Assembly: GCF_016901995.1 (NCBI RefSeq)
Contig: NZ_JACJLE010000012.1
Coordinates: forward strand, 1-64,000
Direction: 5' to 3'
Origin: Bacteroides caecigallinarum
Lineage (GTDB): Bacteria; Bacteroidota; Bacteroidia; Bacteroidales; Bacteroidaceae
DNA: 64,000 bases
Shown here: positions 53,702 to 62,724 of the stretch, piece by piece
Layout of the letters: each line of letters begins with the position of its first letter
Position numbering within the stretch: position 1 is the first letter of the stretch
Program-made: the position numbers and the translations under genes
The notes under the pieces: generated by a model
The model's input: only the letters and a program-made list of their open reading frames with translations
Database searches by the model: none
Told to the model about the DNA's origin: nothing

Positions 53702-54097
53702 ATGAGCGAGAAGAAAATATTCACATTACAGAAGGAAGAGAGACTGAACAGCAAGATAATCATAGAAAAGCTGTTTTCAGGCGGAAGCAAGTCTCTGCCC
53801 GCATTCCCGCTCAGAATAGTCTATATGCCTGTAGAGGAAGAATCGCTTCCCACAATTTCACTTCTGATAAGTGTCCCGAAAAAGAAATTCAAAAGAGCCG
53901 TAAAAAGAAACCGTGTCAAGAGGCAGATAAGAGAGGCATACAGGAAAAACAAATTTATACTGAAAGACTTTCTGGAAAAGGAAAACAAGAAAGCCGCAAT
54001 AGCCTTCATCTGGCTTGGAAATGAGCTGTACGACTCGTCTGAAATAGAAAGCAAAGTAATAAAACTGCTACAACTCACTGCCGAGAAGCTTGTCTGA
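53702..54097 (+). CDS. rnpA: Ribonuclease P protein component
   Basis: 131-residue protein subunit that helps the RNase P ribozyme trim the 5' end of tRNA precursors. The RNA-binding signature KRAVKRNRVKRQIREAYR is present near residues 62-79, after SLLISVPKKKF. Very basic. It is followed by yidD 3 bp downstream, the usual neighbour; rpmH is not in the window. Confidence 0.93.
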   Translation: MSEKKIFTLQKEERLNSKIIIEKLFSGGSKSLPAFPLRIVYMPVEEESLPTISLLISVPKKKFKRAVKRNRVKRQIREAYRKNKFILKDFLEKENKKAAIAFIWLGNELYDSSEIESKVIKLLQLTAEKLV

Positions 54098-54100
54098 AAG

Positions 54101-54331
54101 ATGAAAACCATCAAACTTATATTGACATACATACTCCTGATTCCGGTCTATTTCTACAGAAATTGCATATCGCCATTCACACCTCCGTCATGCAGGTTCA
54201 CCCCAACATGCTCACAATATGCCATCGAAGCTCTGAAAAAGCACGGTCCTGTAAAAGGTTTGTACCTCACAATAAGAAGAATCTTGCGATGCCATCCGTG
54301 GGGTGGTTCAGGATATGATCCGGTACCCTAA
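54101..54331 (+). CDS. yidD: Membrane-protein insertion efficiency factor YidD
   Basis: 76 residues with the conserved [23 protein letters not shown] segment (three Cys) and [18 protein letters not shown] end. Thought to assist YidC-dependent insertion of membrane proteins; bound to the inner face of the membrane by an N-terminal amphipathic helix. Confidence 0.95.
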   Translation: MKTIKLILTYILLIPVYFYRNCISPFTPPSCRFTPTCSQYAIEALKKHGPVKGLYLTIRRILRCHPWGGSGYDPVP

Positions 54332-54348
54332 TATTATATCCAACTATC

Positions 54349-54993
54349 ATGATTATAGATATCCATTCACACAATGTCTCTTCCATGCATGAATATAAAA
54401 TAAACAGTTTTTGCATGAAAGACAAGGATACCGTAGATTTCATATCGGCAAAACAGATTTCGATAGGTATCCATCCGTGGTATGTCACCGCAGACGATAT
54501 AGAGCAACAGACAGAATGGATAAAACATACTGCTATCAACGACAAGCGCGTAATTGCAATAGGCGAATGCGGAACAGACAAACTGTGCAATACAGATATG
54601 AATATTCAGAATGAAGCTTTCTGCAACTGTATAACCTTATCGGAAGAACTAAAACTCCCCCTCATAATACACTCCGTAAAGACATCTAACGAAATAATAA
54701 GACTCCGAAAATCCATAAGGCCAAAACAGCCTTGGATTATACATGGTTTCCGTGGAAAACCGGAGCAGGCATTACAATATACAAGCAACGGATTCTACCT
54801 GTCTTTCGGAAAGTTATACAACGCCGAATCGATAAAAATAATACCTCTTGACAAACTTCTGTTTGAAACTGACGAGTACACAGGAAACATCACAGAAATA
54901 ATCAGAAATGCAGCAGAAACGCTTGACATTCCGAGCGATAAAATACAGGACATCGCATCAGAAAATGCTAAACGTCTCTTTTTTAATAGATAA
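54349..54993 (+). CDS. TatD-family metal-dependent hydrolase
   Basis: 214 residues, shorter than the usual 255-265 of TatD. Metal ligands are visible: HSH in DIHSHN (N-terminus), Glu in AIGECG, His in LIIHSVK, His in WIIHGF and Asp in FETDEY. The IGIHPWYV segment is the family GxHP motif. Predicted deoxyribonuclease or exonuclease of unknown cellular role. Shortness comes from compact loops; all ligand positions appear kept. Confidence 0.88.
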   Translation: MIIDIHSHNVSSMHEYKINSFCMKDKDTVDFISAKQISIGIHPWYVTADDIEQQTEWIKHTAINDKRVIAIGECGTDKLCNTDMNIQNEAFCNCITLSEELKLPLIIHSVKTSNEIIRLRKSIRPKQPWIIHGFRGKPEQALQYTSNGFYLSFGKLYNAESIKIIPLDKLLFETDEYTGNITEIIRNAAETLDIPSDKIQDIASENAKRLFFNR

Positions 54994-54996
54994 AAA

Positions 54997-55027
54997 TTGG
55001 TTATTCAGATAAAGTGTCGTAATTTTG
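54997..55027 (+). promoter_or_regulatory. Promoter of tyrS
   Basis: TTG at 54,997-54,999, 20-bp spacer, TAATTTTG at 55,020-55,027 (exact TAnnTTTG match). Confidence 0.6.
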
Positions 55028-55095
55028 CCATCAACAACTAACGGTAAACGAAGTTAAACCAAAAATTTTATATGTTAAACTAAGAATTTCATTCG

Positions 55096-56388
55096 ATGAA
55101 CTTTGTAGAAGAATTAAGATGGCGCGGAATGGTACACACCATGATGCCAGGCACAGAAGAACTACTTGAAAAAGAAATGGTAACAGCTTACCTCGGTATT
55201 GACCCTACTGCAGACTCTTTGCACATCGGTCACTTATGCGGCGTTATGATGTTAAGACATTTCCAGCGTTGCGGCCACAAGCCGTTGGCTCTAGTAGGTG
55301 GTGCTACAGGTATGATTGGCGACCCATCCGGAAAATCACAGGAACGTAACCTGCTGGATGAAGAGACATTGCGCCATAATCAGGAGTGTATCAAGAAGCA
55401 GTTGGGCAAATTCCTCGATTTCGAATCGGACGCCCCAAACAAGGCAGAACTGGTAAACAACTATGACTGGATGAAAGACTTCTCATTCCTCGACTTCGCA
55501 CGTACAGTAGGAAAGCACATCACCGTAAACTACATGATGGCAAAAGATTCTGTACAGAAACGTCTTAACGGGGAGGCACGCGACGGACTTTCATTCACTG
55601 AATTTACTTATCAGTTGTTGCAAGGATATGACTTCCTGCATCTGTATGAAACCAAGAACTGTAAACTTCAGTTGGGCGGTTCCGACCAGTGGGGTAACAT
55701 CACCACAGGTGCCGAACTGATTCGCCGTACAAACGGTGGTGAGGTTTACGCACTTACATGTCCGCTTATAACAAAAGCCGACGGTGGTAAGTTCGGTAAG
55801 ACAGAATCAGGAAATATATGGTTGGATCCTCGATATACATCTCCATATAAATTCTATCAGTTCTGGCTCAACGTTAGCGATGAAGACGCTAAGAAATATA
55901 TCAAGATTTTCACTTCAATATCAAAAGAAGAAATCGACAGCCTGATAGCTGAACATGAGGCAGCTCCTCACTTGCGCGTTCTTCAGAAACGTCTTGCCAA
56001 GGAAGTTACTATCATGGTTCACTCTGAGGAAGACTACAACGCTTCAGTCGAAGCATCAGGAATCCTGTTCGGCAATGCAACTTCAGAAGCTCTGAAGAAA
56101 CTTGACGAAGATACTCTTCTTTCTGTATTCGAAGGTGTTCCACAGTTCGAAGTTGCCAAATCAGATATCGAAGCCGGAATAAAGGCTGTTGACCTGTTTG
56201 CTGAAAAGACAAACATCTTCCCTTCAAAAGGCGAAATGAGAAAGATGGTACAGGGCGGTGGCGTTTCTTTGAACAAAGAGAAACTTACTGCATTCGATCA
56301 GACTATCACAAGCGAAGATCTGCTTGACGGTAAATATCTTCTCGTACAGCGTGGAAAGAAAAACTATTATCTTATAATAGCAAAATAA
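55096..56388 (+). CDS. tyrS: Tyrosyl-tRNA synthetase
   Basis: Class I aminoacyl-tRNA synthetase, 430 residues. HIGH motif in [16 protein letters not shown], the [11 protein letters not shown] tyrosine-binding segment and the KMSKS-equivalent KFGKT; a C-terminal S4 RNA-binding domain with [15 protein letters not shown]-like end ([18 protein letters not shown]). Transcribed alone between its promoter and a strong terminator. Confidence 0.97.
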   Translation: MNFVEELRWRGMVHTMMPGTEELLEKEMVTAYLGIDPTADSLHIGHLCGVMMLRHFQRCGHKPLALVGGATGMIGDPSGKSQERNLLDEETLRHNQECIKKQLGKFLDFESDAPNKAELVNNYDWMKDFSFLDFARTVGKHITVNYMMAKDSVQKRLNGEARDGLSFTEFTYQLLQGYDFLHLYETKNCKLQLGGSDQWGNITTGAELIRRTNGGEVYALTCPLITKADGGKFGKTESGNIWLDPRYTSPYKFYQFWLNVSDEDAKKYIKIFTSISKEEIDSLIAEHEAAPHLRVLQKRLAKEVTIMVHSEEDYNASVEASGILFGNATSEALKKLDEDTLLSVFEGVPQFEVAKSDIEAGIKAVDLFAEKTNIFPSKGEMRKMVQGGGVSLNKEKLTAFDQTITSEDLLDGKYLLVQRGKKNYYLIIAK

Positions 56389-56409
56389 AAAACATTATCT
56401 ACCTCATTT

Positions 56410-56449
56410 AAAGACTGCAGAAGCATCCGTTTCTGCAGTCTTTATTTTT
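56410..56449 (+). terminator. Terminator of tyrS
   Basis: Perfect 13-bp stem (56,410-56,422 with 56,431-56,443) and a following T-rich tail. Strong intrinsic terminator. Confidence 0.88.
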
Positions 56450-56467
56450 ATTTATACCCTAATTTGT

Positions 56468-56475
56468 TATCTTTG
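56468..56475 (+). promoter_or_regulatory. Promoter -7 element of the heparinase-like gene
   Basis: TATCTTTG, exact TAnnTTTG match, 35 bp before the ATG at 56,511. Confidence 0.6.
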
Positions 56476-56510
56476 CATCAAATACTATAATCTAATTAAT
56501 TTTATCAACA

Positions 56511-58436
56511 ATGAAGAATCACTCTTTACTTCGTATGTGGACTATATGCTGTATGTTGCTATTCACGACAGCTATGTTTGCATATACCGAAAGAAATCTG
56601 CTGCAAAACTCTGTAACCAAAGAACAGCTAAAGGAAGCTTTGGTAATGAACGGTGCCTGGGTACCATATCCGGCATACTCCGACCGTGAAGGCTGGAACT
56701 CTCTGCTTAATGACGAAGACAGACAAACTCTTATCAACGCCGGAGAGAAGATGCTTGACTACAAATGGCAGGTAATCCGCGCTACAGACTATCTGGAATA
56801 CGAACGTAGCGGCGAAAGAAACATTATGCAGAATCCATACGAAGCAAACCGCAAAGCCATAAACGTACTTATGATGGCCGAACTTGCCGAAGGAAAAGGA
56901 CGTTTTATCGACCAACTTATAAACGGTGTATTCTTCAGCTGCGAAATGACTTCATGGGTTCTGTCGGCACACCTGCCAAGACAAAGCACCAAACGCTCAA
57001 TGCCTGACTGGCGCGAGCAAATCATTGACCTTGGTTCCGGTAACTACGGTTCTATGCTGGCATGGGTATATTATTTCTTCCACGATACATTCGACAAGGC
57101 TGATCCTGTTATATCACTTCGTATGCGCCATGAGCTTCAGGAACGTATTCTTGACCCTTACATGGAAAACGACCGCGAATGGTGGATGGCTTTCTACTGG
57201 AAACCTGGAGAAATCATAAACAACTGGAATCCTTGGTGTAACTCTAATGTACTTCAGTGCTATCTCCTTCTTGAAAATGACCGCGACAAACTTACCGATG
57301 CGGTATGGCGTACAATGCAGTCTGTTGATAAATTCATCAATTTCGTGAAATCAGACGGCGCATGCGAGGAAGGCACTTCATACTGGGGACATGCTGCGGG
57401 AAAGATGTACGACTATCTCCAAATTCTTTCTGACGGAACTAACGGAAAAGTATCCCTGTTCAATAATCCTATGATACGCCGTATGGGAGAATATATCAGC
57501 CGTTCGTACGTTGGCGACGGTTGGGTAGTAAACTTTGCTGACGCTTCGGCAAAAGGTGGCGGCGATACTCCATTGATTTACCGATACGGACGTGCAGTAG
57601 GCAGCGAAGAGATGATGCAGTTCGCAGCATATCTGCTCAAGGGCAAACGTCCTACAATTCCTCTTGGCAATGATGCTTTCCGTACATTACAATGTGTATT
57701 ACTGAATAAGGAACTGGAGCAGACTAAACCTGCACATAACGTTCCTGCATGTACATGGTATCCGGAAACGGAATTCTGCTATCTGACAAACAACTCAGGA
57801 TGGTTCCTTGCCACAAAGGGAGGTTTCAACAACGAGAGCCATAATCATAACGATGCAGGAACATTCTCACTCTACATCAATAATACTCCTATGCTAATAG
57901 ATGCAGGAGTAGGAACATACACACGACAGACATTCAGTAGCGAGAGATACTCCATCTGGACTATGCAGAGCAACTACCATAATCTGCCTATGATAAACGG
58001 TGTTCCACAACGCTTCGGACAGGAATACAAGGCAACAAATGTAGTATGCAAGGAAAAACAGCGTTTCTTCTCTGCCGATATTTCTACAGCATACCCTGAA
58101 GAAGCAGCGGTAAACAGCTGGATTCGTTCATATAAATTAGAAAACAAACGTCTTGTGATAACCGACAAGTTCTCACTGAAAGAAACCAAGGCTGCCAATC
58201 AGGTGAACTTCCTCGTTTGGGGAGATATTGATATAAGCAAAGCCGGTGAAATAAGTATAAAAGTGGGCGACGAACATGCCACCCTGGAATATCCTACAAA
58301 CTTCAAGGCTACGCTTGAGACTATAGAACTTCCTGATACACGACTCTCAAACGTATGGGGAAAGCAGATATACCGTATCGTATTAATTGACACACAAAAG
58401 AAACTTGAGGGAAACTACAAGTTCATTATAAAGTAG
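56511..58436 (+). CDS. Heparinase II/III-family protein
   Basis: Secreted protein of 641 residues with a signal peptide ending near MFAY. An alpha-helical toroid part (about 40-390, with NWNPWCNSN and DGACEEGTSYWGHAAGKMYDYL split across two motifs) precedes a beta-sheet part with the Hepar_II_III signature ESHNHNDAGTFSLYINNTPM and LIDAGVGTYT. The Tyr, His and Asn residues expected for polysaccharide lyase activity are present. The family cleaves uronic-acid polysaccharides, but the substrate cannot be read from sequence. It stands alone with its own promoter, outside any PUL. Confidence 0.8.
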   Translation: MKNHSLLRMWTICCMLLFTTAMFAYTERNLLQNSVTKEQLKEALVMNGAWVPYPAYSDREGWNSLLNDEDRQTLINAGEKMLDYKWQVIRATDYLEYERSGERNIMQNPYEANRKAINVLMMAELAEGKGRFIDQLINGVFFSCEMTSWVLSAHLPRQSTKRSMPDWREQIIDLGSGNYGSMLAWVYYFFHDTFDKADPVISLRMRHELQERILDPYMENDREWWMAFYWKPGEIINNWNPWCNSNVLQCYLLLENDRDKLTDAVWRTMQSVDKFINFVKSDGACEEGTSYWGHAAGKMYDYLQILSDGTNGKVSLFNNPMIRRMGEYISRSYVGDGWVVNFADASAKGGGDTPLIYRYGRAVGSEEMMQFAAYLLKGKRPTIPLGNDAFRTLQCVLLNKELEQTKPAHNVPACTWYPETEFCYLTNNSGWFLATKGGFNNESHNHNDAGTFSLYINNTPMLIDAGVGTYTRQTFSSERYSIWTMQSNYHNLPMINGVPQRFGQEYKATNVVCKEKQRFFSADISTAYPEEAAVNSWIRSYKLENKRLVITDKFSLKETKAANQVNFLVWGDIDISKAGEISIKVGDEHATLEYPTNFKATLETIELPDTRLSNVWGKQIYRIVLIDTQKKLEGNYKFIIK

Positions 58437-58496
58437 TATTGAACGATGTTTGCAAACTGTTTTAAAAATGTTTGCAAATATACATTCCGATAAAAA

Positions 58497-58549
58497 GGGC
58501 AAATATCCTATATTGGTAAAATCACCAATTATTCTATGGATATTTGCCC
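58497..58549. terminator. Double-hairpin terminator
   Basis: Outer 12-bp stem GGGCAAATATCC (58,497-58,508) with GGATATTTGCCC (58,538-58,549); inside it a second hairpin, ATTGGT (58,512-58,517) with ACCAAT (58,524-58,529). Symmetric, probably bidirectional; it insulates the phosphate operon. Confidence 0.8.
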
Positions 58550-58590
58550 TTCTCTCATTATATACATATTAGAAATAAAGCCATATTTCA

Positions 58591-58619
58591 TGTAACATTT
58601 TTGTAACATATGCTACATT
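58591..58619 (+). promoter_or_regulatory. Pho box 1 (three repeats)
   Basis: TGTAACA-TTTT-TGTAACA at 58,591-58,608 with a third, weaker copy CTACATT at 58,613-58,619; 11-bp period, the arrangement of PhoB-type sites (7-bp repeats, 4-bp spacers). Confidence 0.75.
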
Positions 58620-58692
58620 TGTGTTTAATAAACTAATTATTAGATATATACATTCAGAAGATAAAACCAGATTAATATTAATGTTAAGCAAT

Positions 58693-58710
58693 TGTAACAT
58701 GTTTGTAACA
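58693..58710 (+). promoter_or_regulatory. Pho box 2
   Basis: TGTAACA-TGTT-TGTAACA, again 7-bp direct repeats with a 4-bp spacer, ending 10 bp before the -7 element. This replaces the -33 element, as PhoB sites replace -35 elements in other bacteria. Confidence 0.8.
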
Positions 58711-58719
58711 TCAAACAGT

Positions 58720-58727
58720 CATTTTTG
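58720..58727 (+). promoter_or_regulatory. -7 element of the phosphate operon
   Basis: CATTTTTG, one base off TAnnTTTG. Start expected near 58,734, leader about 22 nt before the ATG at 58,756. Confidence 0.5.
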
Positions 58728-58755
58728 CGTCGTGAAAATTAAGCAAGCTATAAAC

Positions 58756-59760
58756 ATGAGAAAGATTTTACTAAGTGTGATGTTGACACTTGCAATACCA
58801 ACACTGACATTTGCAAAGGAAAAGAAAGAAGAGAAAAAAGGAAGTGCAATCATTACTATCTATTCTGATTTGCATTCAGGATTCGGAACTGTGAACAACG
58901 ACAGAGGTTTTAATTTGGACAGAGCCTACATTGGCTACCAGTATAAATTACCTCACAATCTCTTGATAAAGGCGGTTATGGACTTCGACCAGTCAGACGA
59001 CGTTGATGACATACAGAGAGTAGGCTTTATCAAAAACGCAATGGTTTCATGGAAACACGAAGGACTGACATTGAACGGAGGTTTGATAAACACCACACAG
59101 TTCAAGACTCAGGAAGATTTCTGGGGCAAACGCTACGTTATGAAATCATTCCAGGATGAATATAAATTCGGTAGCAGCGCCGACCTCGCTGTATCTGCAG
59201 CATACAAATTTTGCGATATTTTTTCTGCCGACGTAATAGTAGCAAATGGTGAAGGCTACAAAAAAGTACAGGTGGACGACGGTCTCCAGTACGGTGCCGG
59301 CTTGACACTCACTCCGGTAAAAGGATTTATGGTACGTGCATACGGTTCATACAACGAAGCCGGACAGAGCATAAAAGATGCAGCACAGAACAAAGACGAT
59401 GTAAAAGGAACTACAAACCTCGCATTCTTTGCAGGATATAAAAACTCTGCATTCTCTCTTGGAGCAGAATACAACTGGATGAAGAACACCAAGTTTGCCA
59501 ATGGCAACGACAAGAGTGGTGCTTCTGTTTACACAACAATAAACCTTACAAAGAAAATCAACATATACGGACGCTGGGACTATCTCACATCAAAAGACTC
59601 ATGGGACAGCGCTAAAGACGGAATGGCCGGTATGGCTGGTGTAGAATTCAAGTTGGGCAAATATGTAAAGCTATCTCCTAACTTCAGAATATGGGCACCT
59701 AAGGCAGACGGAACGAAGAACCTTACATACGCATACTTAAACGCTTCATTCGCTCTCTAA
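58756..59760 (+). CDS. Phosphate-starvation outer-membrane porin (OprO/P-like)
   Basis: 334-residue beta-barrel porin; the ATG at 58,756 is chosen because a signal peptide (MRKILLSVMLTLAIPTLTFA) follows, whereas a GTG at 58,621 lies upstream of a Pho box and would have no signal. Alternating hydrophobic strands (for example GFNLDRAYIGYQYKL, LLIKAVMDFDQ) and a terminal YAYLNASFAL ending in an aliphatic residue after Phe fit the O/P porin family (PF07396). It likely lets phosphate through the outer membrane, feeding PstS. First gene of the operon under Pho-box control. Confidence 0.82.
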   Translation: MRKILLSVMLTLAIPTLTFAKEKKEEKKGSAIITIYSDLHSGFGTVNNDRGFNLDRAYIGYQYKLPHNLLIKAVMDFDQSDDVDDIQRVGFIKNAMVSWKHEGLTLNGGLINTTQFKTQEDFWGKRYVMKSFQDEYKFGSSADLAVSAAYKFCDIFSADVIVANGEGYKKVQVDDGLQYGAGLTLTPVKGFMVRAYGSYNEAGQSIKDAAQNKDDVKGTTNLAFFAGYKNSAFSLGAEYNWMKNTKFANGNDKSGASVYTTINLTKKINIYGRWDYLTSKDSWDSAKDGMAGMAGVEFKLGKYVKLSPNFRIWAPKADGTKNLTYAYLNASFAL

Positions 59761-59769
59761 TAAGAAATA

Positions 59770-59786
59770 TTCGGACAGTGTCCGAA
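59770..59786 (+). other. Hairpin between porin and pstS genes
   Basis: TTCGGACA-G-TGTCCGAA, 8-bp arms around one base; as RNA, a 6-bp stem with a 5-nt loop. No T-run. May tune relative expression of porin and pstS or act as a protein site. Confidence 0.45.
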
Positions 59787-59832
59787 CAATAATTAAACAA
59801 CTATAAAACAACAGAATATTAATTTTTAAGGT

Positions 59833-60882
59833 ATGAAAAAGATTTATTTATCACTCATTGCAGGTGTGTTTGCAGCAATAGTTTCTTCTTGCGGCGGACA
59901 GAAATCAAACGGAGTAGAACTTACAGGTGCCGGAGCAACATTCCCACTTCCTTTCTACACTATGTCATTTGACTCTTACGGAACAACAGGCAACAATAAA
60001 GTATCATACGGTGGTATCGGCAGTGGCGGCGGTGTCCGTAACCTTAAAGACGGTATCGTTGATTTCGCCGGTAGCGACGCTTTCCTTTCAGACAAGGAAA
60101 TGAGCGAAATGAAACCAGTTGTACACATCCCGACTTGTATGGGTGCCGTGGTATTGGCATACAACCTTCCTGAAGTTACAGCCTTGAACCTTTCAGGTGA
60201 TGTAATAGCTGACATCTTCGCAGGAAAAATTACAAAATGGAATGACGAACGTCTTCAGAAATTGAATCCTGATACAAAACTTCCTGAAAAGGATATCATC
60301 CCGGCATATCGTTCAGACGGTAGTGGTACAACTTTCGTATTCACAGACTATTTGAGCAAAGTAAGCGAAGACTGGAAAAACAACTTCGGTTGCGGTAAGA
60401 CAGTTGATTTCAAAGTTGGTCAGGCTGCTAAAGGTAACCCGGGTGTAGCAGGTATCATCCGTCAGACTCCATACTCAATCGGTTATATCGGTTCTGAATA
60501 TGCTTTCGCACAGAAAATACCATACGCAAGCGTTATGAATGTACGTGGCGAACTGGTTACTCCATCTACAGAAAGTATCTCTGCGGCTGCTGCAGGCGAA
60601 ATACCACAAGACACTCGCTGCTCAATCACAAATGCTGACGCTGCAGGTGCATATCCTATCAGTTGTTTCACTTGGTTGATTATCTACAAAGAACAGAACT
60701 ATTCAGACCGTACTATCGAACAGGCTAAAGCTACTCTTGACATGCTTCAGTACATGTTGAGTGCTGATGTTCAGAAAACTACTGAAACTGTACACTACGC
60801 TCCACTGCCACAGAGCGCAATCGAAAAGAGCCTCCAGAACTTGAAAGAAGTTACTTTCGACGGACAGGCTATCCTAAAATAA
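59833..60882 (+). CDS. pstS: Phosphate-binding lipoprotein PstS
   Basis: Periplasmic phosphate receptor of 349 residues, lipoprotein (lipobox VSSC, Cys20). Phosphate-binding motifs GAGATFPLPFY, IGSGGGVRNL, FAGSDAFL and YRSDGSGTTFVF are all present. Hands phosphate to the PstCA permease. Followed by a strong hairpin before pstC, as often seen where a binding protein must be made in excess. Confidence 0.96.
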   Translation: MKKIYLSLIAGVFAAIVSSCGGQKSNGVELTGAGATFPLPFYTMSFDSYGTTGNNKVSYGGIGSGGGVRNLKDGIVDFAGSDAFLSDKEMSEMKPVVHIPTCMGAVVLAYNLPEVTALNLSGDVIADIFAGKITKWNDERLQKLNPDTKLPEKDIIPAYRSDGSGTTFVFTDYLSKVSEDWKNNFGCGKTVDFKVGQAAKGNPGVAGIIRQTPYSIGYIGSEYAFAQKIPYASVMNVRGELVTPSTESISAAAAGEIPQDTRCSITNADAAGAYPISCFTWLIIYKEQNYSDRTIEQAKATLDMLQYMLSADVQKTTETVHYAPLPQSAIEKSLQNLKEVTFDGQAILK

Positions 60883-60902
60883 AATAATTAAGTTTTGACA
60901 AA

Positions 60903-60935
60903 AAAGTTGGCAAGGCAATATGCCATGCCAACTTT
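60903..60935 (+). other. Strong hairpin between pstS and pstC
   Basis: AAAGTTGGCA (60,903-60,912) with TGCCAACTTT (60,926-60,935), extended inward by GGCA-ata-TGCC across one A-A mismatch: 14 bp of stem. No T-run follows, so complete termination is unlikely; partial termination or protection of the pstS mRNA is the probable effect. Confidence 0.6.
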
Positions 60936-60972
60936 GTAAACTTATTAAAGCCTAACTAAAAAACAAATCAAC

Positions 60973-61830
60973 ATGCAAGACAAGATATTCAGGGCATTAC
61001 TCATAATATCGGCAATAATAATACCGGTTATCGGTGTTGGGATTGTATTCTCTTTGGTGAATGATGCTTCAGGAGCATTCAAGGAATTCGGTTTCTGGAA
61101 TTTCATTTTCTCTGATGATTGGGTAACTACAGCCGGAAAAGAGAAATACGGTGCGCTGCCGTTCATAACAGGTACACTTCTCACCACACTTCTTGCACTG
61201 CTCATGTGTATTCCATTCTCGCTTCCTGTAGCACTATTTACCGGCGAATATTTCAAAGGAAAGAAAATAGCAACCATACTGAGTACCGTAGTAGATTTGC
61301 TTGCAGGTATCCCGTCTATCATATATGGTTTGTGGGGATTCTATGCTCTTCGCCATGTATTTATGCACCTTAACCTTTCTCCGCAAGGTTCCGGAATTCT
61401 GACAGCAGCTTTCGTACTTGCCATCATGATTGTGCCATACGCAGCATCGCTTAGTGCCGAATTCATAAAGATGGTTCCTTCTGATCTGAAAGAAGGAGCA
61501 TACGCTATGGGGGCAACCCGTGCCGAAGTAATCCGCCGCGTTATATTCCCTATGGCAGGTTCAGGTATCTTCTCGGCATATATCCTCGCTATCGGACGTG
61601 CATTGGGTGAAACTATGACAGTGACAATGCTTATCGGTAACACAAACCAGATGCCTGAGACACTGAGAACTACAGGAAACACCATGGCAAGTATCATTGC
61701 CAACCAGTTTGGTGAAGCTGACGGATTGAAACTTTCATCACTTATCGCAATCGGACTGCTGCTGTTCCTCATTACGGCAATAATAAACATGATAGGAAAG
61801 ATATTGATACGCCGCGCCCAGCACGTATAA
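60973..61830 (+). CDS. pstC: Phosphate ABC transporter permease PstC
   Basis: 285 residues with about six membrane helices and the cytoplasmic EAA loop (LKEGAYAMGATRAEVIRRVIFP, given here in parts: LKEGAYAMGATR then AEVIRRVIFP). Forms the membrane channel with PstA. The DLLAGIPSIIYGLWG segment is typical. 21 bp before pstA. Confidence 0.95.
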   Translation: MQDKIFRALLIISAIIIPVIGVGIVFSLVNDASGAFKEFGFWNFIFSDDWVTTAGKEKYGALPFITGTLLTTLLALLMCIPFSLPVALFTGEYFKGKKIATILSTVVDLLAGIPSIIYGLWGFYALRHVFMHLNLSPQGSGILTAAFVLAIMIVPYAASLSAEFIKMVPSDLKEGAYAMGATRAEVIRRVIFPMAGSGIFSAYILAIGRALGETMTVTMLIGNTNQMPETLRTTGNTMASIIANQFGEADGLKLSSLIAIGLLLFLITAIINMIGKILIRRAQHV

Positions 61831-61851
61831 CAATTCATCAATCAGAAGAAT

Positions 61852-62724
61852 ATGATAGTAAAAGACAATAAACTACAGATACGAAAATTCAAGAACGGAC
61901 TCCTGTTCTGGACCGTATGCATACTTTCCGGTCTGACAGCGATACCGTTGCTTGCCATCCTCGGAGAAGTGTTCATAAAAGGTTGGGAACAGTTGGGATG
62001 GTCATTTATCACAGAAGCCACACCGAACGCTTATAAGGCAATGCAGGCAATGGAAGCAGGCGAAACAATACCGGGAGGTATAGCCAACGGTATAGTGGGA
62101 ACTTTCCTTATGCTGTTCCTTGCCGCGATAGTAGCCATTCCTGTAGGAATATTCTGCGGTATCTGCCTTTCTGAGTACAGAGGAAACTGGTTCGCTACAA
62201 TAGTAAGTTACCTTACCGACCTTCTTCAGGGAACACCGTCCATCATCATCGGTATCATCACATACATCTGGGTAGTCGTTCCGATGAAAGGATATTCGGC
62301 TTTCGCCGGAAGTGTGGCACTGTTCATAATGATGCTTCCACTCATCATCCGTTCCACAGAAGAGACAATGAAAATTCTTCCGGAAACACTCAAGGAAGCA
62401 GGTCTTGCACTTGGGGGAAGCTACTGGAGAGTAATGCTTCAGGTCATGGTTCCATCGGCATTCGGAAGTATATTCACAGGTATCCTGCTTGCCATCTCGC
62501 GTGTGGTCGGCGAAACAGCACCACTCATGTTTACAGCACTTGGAGGCGCAGCAATAAGCTGGAATATGGCACGCCCGATGTCGGCAGTACCATTGCTTAT
62601 CTGGGAATTCTTCAACGACCCTAACCTCCAAAGCCTCATTTGGGGAGCATCGTTATTCCTGCTCACCTTCGTATTATGTTTAAACTTATTAGCTAAAAGA
62701 ATTGCAAAGAAATGGAAAATATAA
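61852..62724 (+). CDS. pstA: Phosphate ABC transporter permease PstA
   Basis: 290 residues with six membrane helices; the DLLQGTPSIIIGI segment and EAA loop (LPETLKEAGLALGGSYWRVM) match PstA. The gene overlaps pstB by 13 bp, so the two are translationally coupled. Confidence 0.95.
   Translation: MIVKDNKLQIRKFKNGLLFWTVCILSGLTAIPLLAILGEVFIKGWEQLGWSFITEATPNAYKAMQAMEAGETIPGGIANGIVGTFLMLFLAAIVAIPVGIFCGICLSEYRGNWFATIVSYLTDLLQGTPSIIIGIITYIWVVVPMKGYSAFAGSVALFIMMLPLIIRSTEETMKILPETLKEAGLALGGSYWRVMLQVMVPSAFGSIFTGILLAISRVVGETAPLMFTALGGAAISWNMARPMSAVPLLIWEFFNDPNLQSLIWGASLFLLTFVLCLNLLAKRIAKKWKI

Larger units (their letters stand above)
58437..58755. other. Control region of the phosphate operon
   Basis: 319 bp without a gene. 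Holds the terminator of the preceding gene, two Pho boxes and a -7 element. ATGTTTGCAAA occurs twice, 22 bp apart (58,446 and 58,468), of unknown meaning. Confidence 0.6.

Noticed and set aside
58621-58755. N-terminal extension of the porin from a GTG at 58,621
   Set aside because: It would cover Pho box 2 and the -7 element and bury the signal peptide; ATG at 58,756 is preferred.
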